Shown here: positions 47,000-56,181 of the stretch, piece by piece
How positions within the stretch are numbered: position 1 is the first letter of the stretch
Layout of the letters: each line of letters starts with the position of its first letter
Source: CAVSRC01 sp963730325
Lineage (GTDB): Bacteria > Pseudomonadota > Alphaproteobacteria > Rhizobiales > Kaistiaceae
Direction of reading: 5' to 3'
DNA length: 64,000 nt
Assembly (NCBI GenBank): GCA_963730325.1
Contig: CAVSRC010000019.1
Span: 620,001 to 684,000, forward strand
Position numbers and translations under genes: made by a program
Notes under the pieces: model-generated
What the model saw: the letters and a program-made list of their open reading frames with translations, nothing else
Told to the model about the DNA's origin: nothing
The model's database searches: none

Positions 47000-48119
47000 C
47001 TAGTTTGCCGCCGCCTTGTCCCCGCCCACCCGGTGGGCAAGCGCGGCTTCCATGAAGGGTGAGAGCGCGCCGTCGAGCACGTCCTGCGGGCTGGTGCTCT
47101 CGACGCCGGTCCTGAGGTCCTTGACCAGCTGATAGGGCTGCAGGACGTAGGAGCGGATCTGGTGGCCCCAGCCGATGTCGGTCTTGGAGGCCGATTCGGC
47201 GGCGGCCGCCGCCTCGCGCTTCTCCAGCTCGACCTCATAGAGCCGGGCGCGCAGCATCTTCCACGCGGTGGCGCGGTTCTTGTGCTGCGAGCGCTCGCTC
47301 TGGCAGGCCACGGCGATCCCGGTCGGGATGTGGGTCAGGCGCACCGCCGAGTCGGTGGTATTGATGTGCTGGCCGCCCTTGCCCGACGCCCGGTAGGTGT
47401 CGGTGCGCACGTCTTCGTCCTTGATGTCGACGACGATGGTATCGTCGACCACCGGATAGACCCAGACGCTGGCAAACGAGGTGTGGCGGCGCGCCTGGCT
47501 GTCGAAGGGCGAGATGCGCACCAGCCGGTGGACGCCGGATTCGGTCTTCAGCCAGCCATAGGCGCTGGGGCCGGTCACCTGCAGCGTCGCCGACTTGATG
47601 CCGGCCTCCTCGCCGTCGTGGATTTCGAGGATCTCGGCCTTGTAGCCGCTCTGCTCGGCCCAGCGCGTGTACATGCGCATGAGCATCTGCGCCCAGTCCT
47701 GGCTCTCGGTGCCACCGGCGCCGGCATGGACTTCGAGAAAGGCGTCGAGGTGGTCGGCCTCGCCGGAGAGCATCGATTCGACCTGGCGGTGCTCGGCCTC
47801 GGCGCCGAGCGCACGCAGCGCCGCCTCGGCGTCGGCGACCACTGCGTGATCGTCCTCCGCCTCGCCGAGCGCGATCAGTTCGCTCTGGTCGGCAAGCTCG
47901 CGCTCAATGTGCTCGACGGCGCCGATCTGGGTTTCCAGATGCTGGCGCTCGCGCATCATCTTCTGCGCGCGTTCGGCGTCGTTCCAGAGATTGGGGTCTT
48001 CGGCCGCCGCGTTCAGTTCCGACAGGCGGGCCTTGGCGCGATCCCAGTCAAAGATGCCTCCTCAGCAGGTCGATCGCCTGCTTGATCTCATCGGTAATGG
48101 ATTCGATTTCGGGACGCAT
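47000..48119 (-). CDS. prfB: Peptide chain release factor 2, programmed +1 frameshift
   Basis: RF2 recognises UAA and UGA stops. A 23-codon first frame (ATG at 48119, MRPEIESITDEIKQAIDLL) ends in CTT TGA at 48053-48048. A +1 shift reads CTT then GAC (48049-48047) and continues as DWDRAKARLSELNAA to the stop at 47000, giving about 372 residues. The peptidyl-transferase motif is ASGKGGQHINTTDSA (GGQ), and the stop-codon recognition tripeptide SPF lies in VRISPFDSQARRH. Low RF2 causes a pause at the in-frame UGA and raises frameshifting, so the gene autoregulates. Confidence 0.95.
48047..48062 (-). other. RF2 programmed frameshift signal
   Basis: Reading on the minus strand, AGGAGG (48062-48057) is followed by a three-base spacer (CAT), then CTT TGA C. 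This is the classic combination of an internal Shine-Dalgarno, slippery CTT and UGA followed by C, the poor termination context. It drives the +1 shift needed for full-length RF2. Confidence 0.95.
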
Positions 48120-48204
48120 GCTCTCACCGGCGGCTGGATTCCACGTGCGCCTAGTTAGTGAGAGACGCCGCCGCTGTAAACCCGGCGGCGCCGACCCGCC
48201 CTGC

Positions 48205-48648
48205 TCAGCGGCTCTTCTTGCCGGGCCCGGGCAGGCTGTCCGGCGTGATCACCGGCTTCGGCATGGGCCTGGCCGCGCGCAGGCGTTGAGGCGTCCAGTA
48301 GTTCGGGTCGCCATCGGCGCCGGACAGCGTGCCGATCGGTGCGCTGCCGTCGGCGGCGACAATCATCGCCGCGGTGGCGCCCGCGGGGCCGCCTTCCCGG
48401 CCGGAACGGCCGCGCCCGGATGCGGCGGCCAGCGCCGCCTCCACATCGACGTCCCCGGCCGCCTTCGGCTGCGCCTTGGCAAGGCGCTCCGGCGTCCATG
48501 GATCGGCGGCGCGCTCGCCGGCCTGGGGCTGGCCGGAAACCGGAACCGCGAGGGGATCGTCTTTTGTCGTGCCCATGGTGTCGGCGCCTGCTGTCCCGCA
48601 CAGCATGACAAGGACCGTCGCTGCGACGGCAAGGCGGGGTGCGTTCAT
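48205..48648 (-). CDS. Small exported GERAxxxWTP-motif protein
   Basis: A 147-residue protein with a signal peptide (MNAPRLAVAATVLVMLCGTAG). The mature chain carries GERAADPWTPERLAKAQ near residue 47 and a second variant PNYWTPQRLRAARP near residue 120. The same motif (GERAxxHWTPAA) opens both trypsin-like proteins just upstream on the same strand, but here no protease domain follows. The region between is Gly/Ala/Arg rich. An alternative start seven codons earlier exists. Function unknown; it may be an inhibitor, partner or a free-standing pro-segment. Confidence 0.75.
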   Translation of the reverse strand: MNAPRLAVAATVLVMLCGTAGADTMGTTKDDPLAVPVSGQPQAGERAADPWTPERLAKAQPKAAGDVDVEAALAAASGRGRSGREGGPAGATAAMIVAADGSAPIGTLSGADGDPNYWTPQRLRAARPMPKPVITPDSLPGPGKKSR

Positions 48649-48773
48649 GTTGACCTCGGTTGGCTTCATTGTCTGCGGTAATCCGCTGGGGTCAAGCATT
48701 GGCCGGCAAAGGTGGCGCCAATCGGGAGCCGCGGCGGCGTTTTCGCGGGTTTTTCGGGCGCGCCCGCCGCAGC

Positions 48774-48803
48774 AAAAAGGCCGCGGGCGCCTGGCCCGCG
48801 GCC
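48774..48803 (-). terminator. Rho-independent terminator downstream of the dead protease gene
   Basis: On the minus strand a 10-bp perfect stem (GGCCGCGGGC, 48803-48794, with GCCCGCGGCC, 48788-48779) and a five-base loop are followed by TTTTT (48778-48774). It separates the protease-like gene from the small motif protein. Confidence 0.88.
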
Positions 48804-48835
48804 TCCTCATCGCTCGTGACTGTTTCCGTCGGCGG

Positions 48836-49996
48836 CTACTTGCAGCCGTTCTGGGCGTAGTCGAACAGCGTCTTCACCTTGTCGTCGAAATAGGGGCCGA
48901 AATAGACGCCCGGATACTTCGAGTTGGTGAAGGACAGCAAGCTGAACGCCGTCTGCAGCTGGCCCTTGTCGTCCTTCAGCGCGGTCACCCAGGCAGCGCC
49001 GCCCAGCATGTCCTTGGCGTCGCTGCTGGGCCGCATCTGGACGATGCCGTTCTGGCCGGTGAGCTTGCCCGCCGCCGCCTTGACCATGTCATTCTTGGCG
49101 ACGTAGCCAAACGGGCCGATGGAGTCGTAGTTCCACATGAAGCCCATCCAGCCGACCTGCGACTGGCCCGTCAGCAGAACCATGCCCATGTCATAGGTCC
49201 ACTTCTCCTCGCCGGGCTGGTGCCAGCCCTTGAAGGTCGAGACGCAGTCGGAATCGAAGACCTTCTTCTTGCCGCCAGGAAGCTCCTGCACGAACTGGAA
49301 GTTGGTGAAGTAATTGCCCGACCTGTCGTCCTGGAGGCACTGGGCCGCGGTCATGACGACGTTCTTGGAGACGAACTGGGCCTCGCAGAAAAAATCGCCG
49401 TCGGGTGCGGTGAAGTAGAGCTTGCCGCCCCACATCGGCAGGTTGGCGACATCGCCGCCGCCAACACCGCCGTCGCCGCCGCCAATACCGCCGTCGCCGC
49501 CACCAATACCGCCGTCGCCGCCGCCCACGGTGCCACCACCGCCGACAGTGCCGTTGCCGCCGTCAGTGCCGGACCCGCTACCACCGCCGTTGCCGCCGTC
49601 ACCACCGCCGGTGCCGCCGTCGCCGCCGCCAATGCCGGTGCCGCCGTCGCCGCCGCCGCCATCGCCGCCGCCGCCAATGCCGGTGCCGCCGTCGCCACCG
49701 CCGGACCCGCCGCTACCGCCAATTCCGGTCTCGCCCATGGAGCCCTTCTGGGTCATGAGCGGCTTCTTGGCGCGTTCCTGCGGGCCTGCGGCACGGTTTA
49801 CGGCCTCCGGGTCGGCCTCGGGCATGGCGGGGGCCACCGCCGCGGCGATGGCCGCCGGCGTCCAGTGGTTGGCGGCGCGCTCGCCGGCCGTGGGATGCAT
49901 GGCGCTCAGTTCATTCGGATCGTCGGCCCATGCCTGGCTAACGCTCAGGCAGAGAACAGAAGCCGCGGCTGTCGCGGCAATGCGGATCGCTTTCAT
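48836..49996 (-). CDS. Trypsin-like protein with inactivated catalytic site and Gly-rich linker
   Basis: A 386-residue secreted protein. A signal peptide (about residues 1-24) is followed by GERAANHWTPAAIAAA (38-53), then a very glycine-rich linker (about 90-182, GGGDGG repeats), and a C-terminal S1-like domain. It is clearly paralogous to the gene upstream, but the catalytic histidine is glutamine (MTAAQC, Gln219) and the GSSGG serine site reads DMLGGAAWV (no serine at 331). The aspartate is kept (TYDMGMVLL, Asp269). It is therefore probably a pseudo-protease: a binding or regulatory partner of the active copy. Confidence 0.85.
   Translation of the reverse strand: MKAIRIAATAAASVLCLSVSQAWADDPNELSAMHPTAGERAANHWTPAAIAAAVAPAMPEADPEAVNRAAGPQERAKKPLMTQKGSMGETGIGGSGGSGGGDGGTGIGGGGDGGGGDGGTGIGGGDGGTGGGDGGNGGGSGSGTDGGNGTVGGGGTVGGGDGGIGGGDGGIGGGDGGVGGGDVANLPMWGGKLYFTAPDGDFFCEAQFVSKNVVMTAAQCLQDDRSGNYFTNFQFVQELPGGKKKVFDSDCVSTFKGWHQPGEEKWTYDMGMVLLTGQSQVGWMGFMWNYDSIGPFGYVAKNDMVKAAAGKLTGQNGIVQMRPSSDAKDMLGGAAWVTALKDDKGQLQTAFSLLSFTNSKYPGVYFGPYFDDKVKTLFDYAQNGCK
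49440..49730 (-). repeat. Glycine-rich low-complexity coding repeat
   Basis: Imperfect GGC-rich triplet and nonamer repeats encode GGGDGG-type runs in the linker of the pseudo-protease. The repeat is in frame and ends just before the S1-like domain. Confidence 0.75.
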
Positions 49997-50180
49997 GTCT
50001 TCACCCCCTTTTTATTGTCGGGACCATCCTGATGAAATCGACCGGATCATCCGATCGTTCACGTCTCGCACTCATTCGCATTTCGAAAGGGCAGACGATG
50101 CATGCCTGAAGCCACGCTTGCCTTCGCCTGCCCTTCCGTCTCGATCACGTCGTGCGCCCCAGATGCGGGGCGCATCCGCC

Positions 50181-51119
50181 TTACTGGCAGCCGTTGCTCA
50201 CATAGTCGTAGAGCTGCTTGACGCGCTCGTCGAAATACGGGCCGTAGTCGACGCCGGGCTTTTCGGCGAAGCCGAAGGATTCGAGGCTGATGATGTGGTT
50301 GTGCTCGGAATCGCCCTTGGTGTCGTAGTCGCCGATCCAGGCGCCACCGCTGGAGCCGCCCTGCTCGTTGGGATCGCCGTGGGTCAGTTCGACCAGGCCC
50401 TCGCCAACGCGGATCGGCCCAGGCAGGACCTGGATCACCTCACCCTGCGAGATGCCGACCGGGTAGCCGATCTTGGTCGCGCTTTTATAGGTGCCCTGCC
50501 AGTTCCATTGCGTGCCGAACCAGCCGTTCCTGGCGTCCTCGTTCACCTGGATCATGGCGAAGTCGGACAGGTACTTCTCGTTGCCTTCCTGCACCCAGCT
50601 GTTGAAGGTGGCGACGCAGTTCTGCGTGTACTTCGCGCTCGCCTGACCCTTGTCGTATTGCAGGAAGAAGGTGATGTTCTTCCAGAAGTCGCCGCTCTTG
50701 TCGTCGCGCACGCAATGCGCGGCGGTGAGCAGCACGCGCTTGCCGACGAACTGCGCCGAGCACATGAAGTCGCCGTCCGGCTTGGAGAAGAAAAGCTTGC
50801 CGGCGAAGACCAGCGGCATGGAGTTGACGTTGCCGGCGGCACGTTCGTGCGTCGTCGACGCCGACGCGGTGACCTCGGACGGCAGTGCGCCGGCCTGCTG
50901 TCCGGAGCGGCCGCTACCGGCCGGAACCTTGATGGAGGACGGGTCGATATTGGGCTTCGGCACGTCCACGGCGGCCGACATGGCCGCGGGCGTCCAGTGG
51001 TCGACGGCGCGTTCGCCGGGCGTGGCGCGGGCCGAGCCGATATCGGCGCTCTGTGCAGCGGCAACTCCACAAAGCATGAGTGATGCCGCTGCCGCGGCGG
51101 TCAGTCGAACGAGATGCAC
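50181..51119 (-). CDS. Secreted trypsin-like serine protease
   Basis: A 312-residue exported protease. A signal peptide ends near GVAAAQSAD, GERAVDHWTPAAMSAA follows at about residues 35-50, then a Ser/Ala-rich segment and an S1 domain. The catalytic triad is intact: His135 (LLTAAHCV), Asp186 (LSDFAMIQV) and Ser257 (GGSSGGAWIG). The start is the GTG at 51119, five bases after GGAGG in AAAGGAGG; the longer frame to 51257 has no coding character. A glutamyl endopeptidase/trypsin-like specificity cannot be settled. It is paralogous to the dead copy downstream. Confidence 0.86.
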   Translation of the reverse strand: MHLVRLTAAAAASLMLCGVAAAQSADIGSARATPGERAVDHWTPAAMSAAVDVPKPNIDPSSIKVPAGSGRSGQQAGALPSEVTASASTTHERAAGNVNSMPLVFAGKLFFSKPDGDFMCSAQFVGKRVLLTAAHCVRDDKSGDFWKNITFFLQYDKGQASAKYTQNCVATFNSWVQEGNEKYLSDFAMIQVNEDARNGWFGTQWNWQGTYKSATKIGYPVGISQGEVIQVLPGPIRVGEGLVELTHGDPNEQGGSSGGAWIGDYDTKGDSEHNHIISLESFGFAEKPGVDYGPYFDERVKQLYDYVSNGCQ

Positions 51120-51560
51120 AAAATCCTCCTTTGGTCGAAGCGCCGCGAAGGGCGGTCGATCGGGTTCAACGGGTATCAAGTACAGGCGCGAGGCCAAGAT
51201 TGGCCTGTTTTTGCCATTTGCACAATAATCAGAGCAGCGTTTTCGGCACGGCCGCAATCATTGCGGCCGGCGGTTTTCCGCTCACTGTATGCTTGAGAGT
51301 TGGCTGGCCCGGTGAGGTCAGGGGAGCGGCGTCGCGTCCCCCCGGAGACCTGTGGGCAGTGTCAGCCCGCTGGCCGTGGCCATGCGGGTCGGTGTCAACA
51401 GAACGAGCGCTCGGCACATCGCCTCACCCTTTCTGCCCCTGCCGCGGCGTCAGACGTCGCGGCCCTGCTATTCCCTCACCGTCATTACTGTCGCCGGCGA
51501 TCGTGGCGAATTGAAGATGTCGCGCCGTTGTCGGAGCGGCGAAGGCGCGACGCCGTCAGG
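51120..51560. other. Intergenic region between protease gene and mrcA
   Basis: These 441 bases hold the start region of the protease gene (AAAGGAGG at 51132-51125 on the minus strand). They also hold an 8-bp perfect hairpin (GGCCGCAA 51250-51257, TTGCGGCC 51261-51268) that may help end mrcA transcription. No U-tract follows on the minus strand. I see no other gene, tRNA or known RNA element here. Confidence 0.4.
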
Positions 51561-54035
51561 CTAATAGAGCCCGCCGGTGCCGGAGATCACCGCCCGGTCG
51601 GATTCCGGCGCCACCGTCAACGGCCGGCCCATGGTGTCGGTGTAGCCGATGATCGAATAGGTGTCGGGCGGCGCGGTGCCCGGCTTGAAGGCTTCGAGGA
51701 TGGTGCCCGGATCGCCCGGATTGGCGCGCAGGCCGGTCTGCTGGTTGATCGGGATGAAGGTCAGCCCCGGCGGCACGCGGAAGGGAACCGGCGGCTTGTC
51801 GGCGAGCGCCGTCTTCATGAAGTTGCCGAAGATGGGGGCCGCCAGCGCGCCGCCGGTCTCGCCACGGCCGAGGGAGTGCGGCTTGTCGAAGCCGACATAG
51901 ACGACGGCGACAAGATCGGGCGAGAAGCCGGCGAACCAGGCGTCGTGATAATCGTTGGTGGTGCCGGTCTTGCCGGCCAACGGCCTGTCGACAATCTTTT
52001 TCACCGCAGTGCCGGTGCCGCGCCTGACCACGTCCTCCATCATCGAGGTGATCTGGTAGGCGGTCATCGGGTCGAGCACCTGCTCGGCGTTGTCGACGAT
52101 CTTCGGTTCCGGCTGGTTGTGCCAGCTATCCGCGTCGCAGCCATCGCAGGTGCGGTTCTCGTGGCGGAAGATGGTCTGGCCGAAGCGGTTCTGAATGCGG
52201 TCGATCAGTGTCGGGCGCACTTCCTTGCCGCCATTGTCGAACACCGAGTAGCCGGCGGCCATGCGCATCACCGTGGTCTCGCCGGCGCCGATCGCCATGG
52301 AAAGAACGGGCAGCATGTTGTCGTAGATGCCGAAGCGGCGCGCGTATTCGGCGATCAGCGGCATGCCCATGTCCTGGGCCAGGCGCACGGTCATGACGTT
52401 GCGCGAATGGACGATGCCGGTTCTGAGCGTCGAGGGCCCGAGGAAGTCGCCCTCGTAGTTCTCTGGCTCCCACACGCCCTGGCCGTTGCCGAGATCGACG
52501 GAAAGCGGCGCGTCCATGACCACCGACGAGGGCGTGTAGCCGTTGTCGAGGGCGGCGGAATAGACAAAGGGCTTGAAGGAGGAGCCGGGCTGGCGGTCGG
52601 CCTGGGTGGCGCGGTTGAACTCGCTCAGGTCGTAGGAAAAACCGCCAACCATGGCGAGCACGCGGCCGGTGTGCGGGTCCATCACGACGATGGCGCCCTC
52701 GACCTCCGGCACCTGGCGCAGCGCATATTCGTCGGGGCCGCCGTCGGCCTTCTCGACGTAGATCACGTCGCCGACCGACAGCACGTCGTCGGCGCCGTTG
52801 ATCTTCTTGCCCTTGTTCGGCCCGGTCTGCCACTTGGCCCACTTCAACTGGTCGAAGGGGATCGTGCCGGTCTCGCGGTCGGGAGCCACCTTGCCGGTGC
52901 CGGTCTCGAGGCTCGGCTGCAACCCGATCTTCGCCCCTTTCGCATCGACGGAGAGGACGACGGCGAGGCGCCATTCGATGACATCGGCGAGCGCGTTCAC
53001 CTTGGCGACCTTCGGTCCCCAGTCGGGCGACAGGTCGTCGATATGGGCGACGGGACCGCGCCAGCCGTGCTCCTCGTCATATTTGACCAGGCCGGCGACC
53101 AGCGCCTGACGGGCGAGAACCTGATACTGCGGGTTGAGCGAGGTGCGCACCGACAGGCCGCCTTCGTACAGCGTCTTCTCGCCATACATGTCGACCAGCT
53201 CGCGGCGGACCTCCTCGACGAAATAGTCGGCGCCGAACATCGCCGGCGTGGTGTCGTGCAGGACGACCCCGAGGGCCTCCTTCTTCGCCGCCTCGCCCTC
53301 TTCCTTGGTGGCGTAGCCGTTCTCGACCATGCGGTCGATCACCCAGTTGCGCCGCTCGACCGCCCGGTCGGGATGGCGGAACGGATTGTAGTTGTTGGGG
53401 CCCTTGGGCAGTGCCGCCAGATAGGCGGCCTCGGCGAGCGTCAGCTCGTGCACCGACTTGTCGAAATAGGTGAGCGCGGCCGAGGCGATGCCGTAGGCGC
53501 CGAGACCGAAATAGATCTCGTTGAGGTAGAGCTCGAGGATCTTGTCCTTGGAATAGGCCTGCTCGATCCTGAGCGACAGCATCGCTTCCCTGATCTTGCG
53601 GTCGATGGTCTGGCTGCTCGACAGCAGGAAGTTCTTGGCGACCTGCTGGGTGATGGTGGAGGCGCCGACCAGCGGGCCGCCATGGCCGTCGATCTTGTTG
53701 CGGATATTGGTGACGGCGGCGCCGAGGATGCGGAAGTAGTCGAGGCCGGAATGCTCGTAGAAGCCCTTGTCCTCGGCCGAGATGAAGGCCGCCTTGACCT
53801 GGTCGGGGACCGCCTGGATGGGCAGATAGAGGCGACGCTCATGGGCATATTCGGCGACCAGCTGGCCGTCGGCGGCATGCACCCGGGTCATCACCGGCGG
53901 CTCGTACTTGGCCAGCACGTCGTAGTTGGGAAGGTCAGCCGTCAGGCCCGAGATGTACCAGGCTGCGGCCGCTGCAACGGCAAGAAAGAGCACGGCGCCA
54001 ATCCCGAATAGGTAGCCGAAGAATCGGAATATCAT
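51561..54035 (-). CDS. mrcA: Penicillin-binding protein 1A
   Basis: An 824-residue bifunctional class A PBP. It has an N-terminal membrane anchor (YLFGIGAVLFLAVAAAAAWY), a GT51 glycosyltransferase domain with EDKGFYEHSGLDYFRI, GASTITQQVAKN and ILELYLNEIYFGLGAYG, an OB-like insert (about 330-430) typical of PBP1a, and a transpeptidase domain with SSFKPF (catalytic SxxK), SRN in IVHSRNVMT, and LAGKTGTTND. It builds and cross-links peptidoglycan strands. It is followed downstream by the GERAxxxWTP cluster instead of directly by prfB. Confidence 0.95.
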   Translation of the reverse strand: MIFRFFGYLFGIGAVLFLAVAAAAAWYISGLTADLPNYDVLAKYEPPVMTRVHAADGQLVAEYAHERRLYLPIQAVPDQVKAAFISAEDKGFYEHSGLDYFRILGAAVTNIRNKIDGHGGPLVGASTITQQVAKNFLLSSSQTIDRKIREAMLSLRIEQAYSKDKILELYLNEIYFGLGAYGIASAALTYFDKSVHELTLAEAAYLAALPKGPNNYNPFRHPDRAVERRNWVIDRMVENGYATKEEGEAAKKEALGVVLHDTTPAMFGADYFVEEVRRELVDMYGEKTLYEGGLSVRTSLNPQYQVLARQALVAGLVKYDEEHGWRGPVAHIDDLSPDWGPKVAKVNALADVIEWRLAVVLSVDAKGAKIGLQPSLETGTGKVAPDRETGTIPFDQLKWAKWQTGPNKGKKINGADDVLSVGDVIYVEKADGGPDEYALRQVPEVEGAIVVMDPHTGRVLAMVGGFSYDLSEFNRATQADRQPGSSFKPFVYSAALDNGYTPSSVVMDAPLSVDLGNGQGVWEPENYEGDFLGPSTLRTGIVHSRNVMTVRLAQDMGMPLIAEYARRFGIYDNMLPVLSMAIGAGETTVMRMAAGYSVFDNGGKEVRPTLIDRIQNRFGQTIFRHENRTCDGCDADSWHNQPEPKIVDNAEQVLDPMTAYQITSMMEDVVRRGTGTAVKKIVDRPLAGKTGTTNDYHDAWFAGFSPDLVAVVYVGFDKPHSLGRGETGGALAAPIFGNFMKTALADKPPVPFRVPPGLTFIPINQQTGLRANPGDPGTILEAFKPGTAPPDTYSIIGYTDTMGRPLTVAPESDRAVISGTGGLY

Positions 54036-54267
54036 AGTCTGTCCACTAACCGGCCGGTTACCGGCGACGCGCCGGCCGCCGGTTCGGCACAAGTCTCCAT
54101 TTGGCGGCCACGGTCAAGGCCTTCCTGGCCGGCGGGTTGGTCATCGGCCACGATGCTCCGTCCGACCCCTCACCGCCTGTCTCGACACTCTTTGTGGAGA
54201 TTATGGGGCGCGGGGCGCTTCCGTGCGGCGCTGATGCAATATCCGTGACCAATCCGCAACAGGCCGG

Positions 54268-55533
54268 TCAGTTGCTGGCCCGGCCGGCCAGGCGGGTGCG
54301 GAAATAGTCGTCGATCGCCTTGACGATCGAGGCGGCGGTCTTGTCCTGCCAGGCGTCGGTGACCATCAGCTTGGCGTCGTTGGGATTGGTCAGGTAGCCG
54401 AGTTCGACCAGCGCCGAGGGCACGTCGGGCGACTCCAACACCTTGAAGGCGGCCTCCTGGTGGGGAACCTTGAACAGACGGGTGGTCTTGCCGAGTTCCT
54501 TGATCAGGTTGCGGGCGAAGACGACGCCGAAATTGCGGGTCTCGCGCAGTGTCAGATCGTTGAGGATGCTCATTACGTCATTCGAATCCGCCGGGTTGAC
54601 GTCGATGCCGGCGAGCGCATCGGACTGGTTTTCGGTATTGGCGAGCGCCGCCGCCATCTTGTCGGAGGCCTTGTCGGACGCCGTGTAGACGATGGCGCCG
54701 CGCACCGAGCCGCCCGGAAACGAGTTGGCGTGGATGGAGATGAACAGGTCGGCATCGTTGCGCCGGGCGATCGCGACGCGATCGCCGAGCGACAGGTAGG
54801 AATCGTCGTCGCGGGTGAGGACGACGTGATAGCGGTCGCTCGCCTCCAGCAGTTTCGCCAGAGCCTCGCCGAAGGCGAGCGTGACGTCCTTCTCCAGCAC
54901 GCCCTGGCCGCCATGGGCGCCGGTGTCGATGCCCCCGTGGCCGGGGTCGACGACGACCACCGGCTTGTCGCCGCGCTCGCCGGGGCTGGCGGCGGGGTCG
55001 CGGTCCGCCTTCGCGCCATTGGCGAGCTGCTGCTGCTTGTAGGCGCGGGTGGCGGCCAGAAATTCGGCGCGCGTGGTCGGCACGACGTCGATCACCAGCC
55101 GCGCCGGCTGCCCGTCGGCGGGATCGACCACGAAGGTCTTGTCGAGCAGCGCCGGGCCGGTGAGGTCCATGACGATGCGCGACTTGCCGGGCGAGATCAG
55201 GCCATAGCGGAAGGCGGAGATCAGCCCGCGGCCGGTTGCGCCGGCAAGCTCAGGCAGGGCAAAGCGCACTTCCGGCAGGTCGACGATGATGCGGTCGGGA
55301 TCGGCCAGGGTAAAGACCGTCGCGGTGAGCTTCTTCGACAGGTCGGCGACAAAGCGCACCCGGTTGGCGTCGCCGACGATGCGGGCGCCCAGCATCACCG
55401 GGCCGCTGACGGCCGGCATCTCAATGGTGTCTCCGGCGTGCGCCAGCGCCGCCGTGAGGGCCACCACGATGGCCAATATCGGGGCCGTCAACCCGGTGAT
55501 CAGACCCTGCCGGGCGGCGGTTGCAGCTCTCAT
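54268..55533 (-). CDS. N-acetylmuramoyl-L-alanine amidase with AMIN domain
   Basis: A 421-residue exported amidase (AmiC type) that splits septal peptidoglycan. It has a signal peptide, an AMIN domain (about 45-140) containing RFVADLSKKLTATVFTLADP, and an Amidase_3 domain with zinc ligands in VVVDPGHGGIDTGAHG (His and, later, Glu) and ISIHANSFPGGSV, plus the conserved ALVELGYLTNPNDA glutamate. The ATG at 55533 has AGGAGG eight bases upstream, which fixes the start. It lies upstream of mrcA in the same direction. Confidence 0.93.
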   Translation of the reverse strand: MRAATAARQGLITGLTAPILAIVVALTAALAHAGDTIEMPAVSGPVMLGARIVGDANRVRFVADLSKKLTATVFTLADPDRIIVDLPEVRFALPELAGATGRGLISAFRYGLISPGKSRIVMDLTGPALLDKTFVVDPADGQPARLVIDVVPTTRAEFLAATRAYKQQQLANGAKADRDPAASPGERGDKPVVVVDPGHGGIDTGAHGGQGVLEKDVTLAFGEALAKLLEASDRYHVVLTRDDDSYLSLGDRVAIARRNDADLFISIHANSFPGGSVRGAIVYTASDKASDKMAAALANTENQSDALAGIDVNPADSNDVMSILNDLTLRETRNFGVVFARNLIKELGKTTRLFKVPHQEAAFKVLESPDVPSALVELGYLTNPNDAKLMVTDAWQDKTAASIVKAIDDYFRTRLAGRASN

Positions 55534-56181
55534 CGGGCTCGCCTCCTGGCGCCGGCCCCCGCGCCGGGCATCCATGGTTCCCTGTCCCTCATAGAGCATG
55601 GAAGCCCAATGGTTAACCGCAACTTGCGGAATCGGCCCAGTCTACCCAACTCAATTGCAGTTCTTGCCAAGACTCGATTGCATGCCTACAACACAGGCAC
55701 GGAATTCATTCTCCGTCCGCGGCGCCGTGACTGGCAGTCGTGGGTCGATTCGGCGGATTCATTTGACATCCGGGCGGGTCGAGCCGTCGGTCGAAGCCCC
55801 ATACGGGCGGCGGCGGAGAATGTGCCGGACGAGGGCCGGACCGATGCGCTCCTCAAGGTTCAAGCGCGTTCACCTGCCCGATATCCGCGATCCGGACAGC
55901 CCGGCGCCGGCGGCGTAGCGGCCGCAGGACGCGTGGGACGTTTTGTAACGATTCCGCCGGTAGAATTGTAAAAAGGTAACAGCGCACTCCATGTCCCTGG
56001 CAAATCCGCTTCATCAGCCGACACCCGCCCCGGCCATCGCCGGCGGGGTTCCGTCGCGAGCGGCCGGACGCCCGTGCGCACCCATCACATCCAGACAAAC
56101 CGGTCCTTCCCCGGCCGCAGCGGCAGGGGCGCAATGCGCCCGCCGCCGGCCCGGCGGACGTGACCGTGGAGAGTTCAATCC
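55534..56181. other. Control region between the amidase gene and rne
   Basis: This 648-base gap separates the divergent amidase and rne genes. I see no supported gene in it. A possible rne promoter lies at 55664-55692, which would give an untranslated leader of nearly 490 bases; RNase E genes elsewhere use long leaders for autoregulation. No homology to the known enterobacterial leader is visible. Confidence 0.45.
55664..55692 (+). promoter_or_regulatory. Candidate sigma-70 promoter of rne
   Basis: TTGCCA (55664-55669) and TACAAC (55687-55692) are 17 bases apart on the plus strand. Match to consensus is moderate and other pairs are possible. Confidence 0.35.

Noticed and set aside
51300..54011. 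903-codon plus-strand open frame opposite mrcA
   Set aside because: Shadow of PBP1A, whose domains are all recognised.
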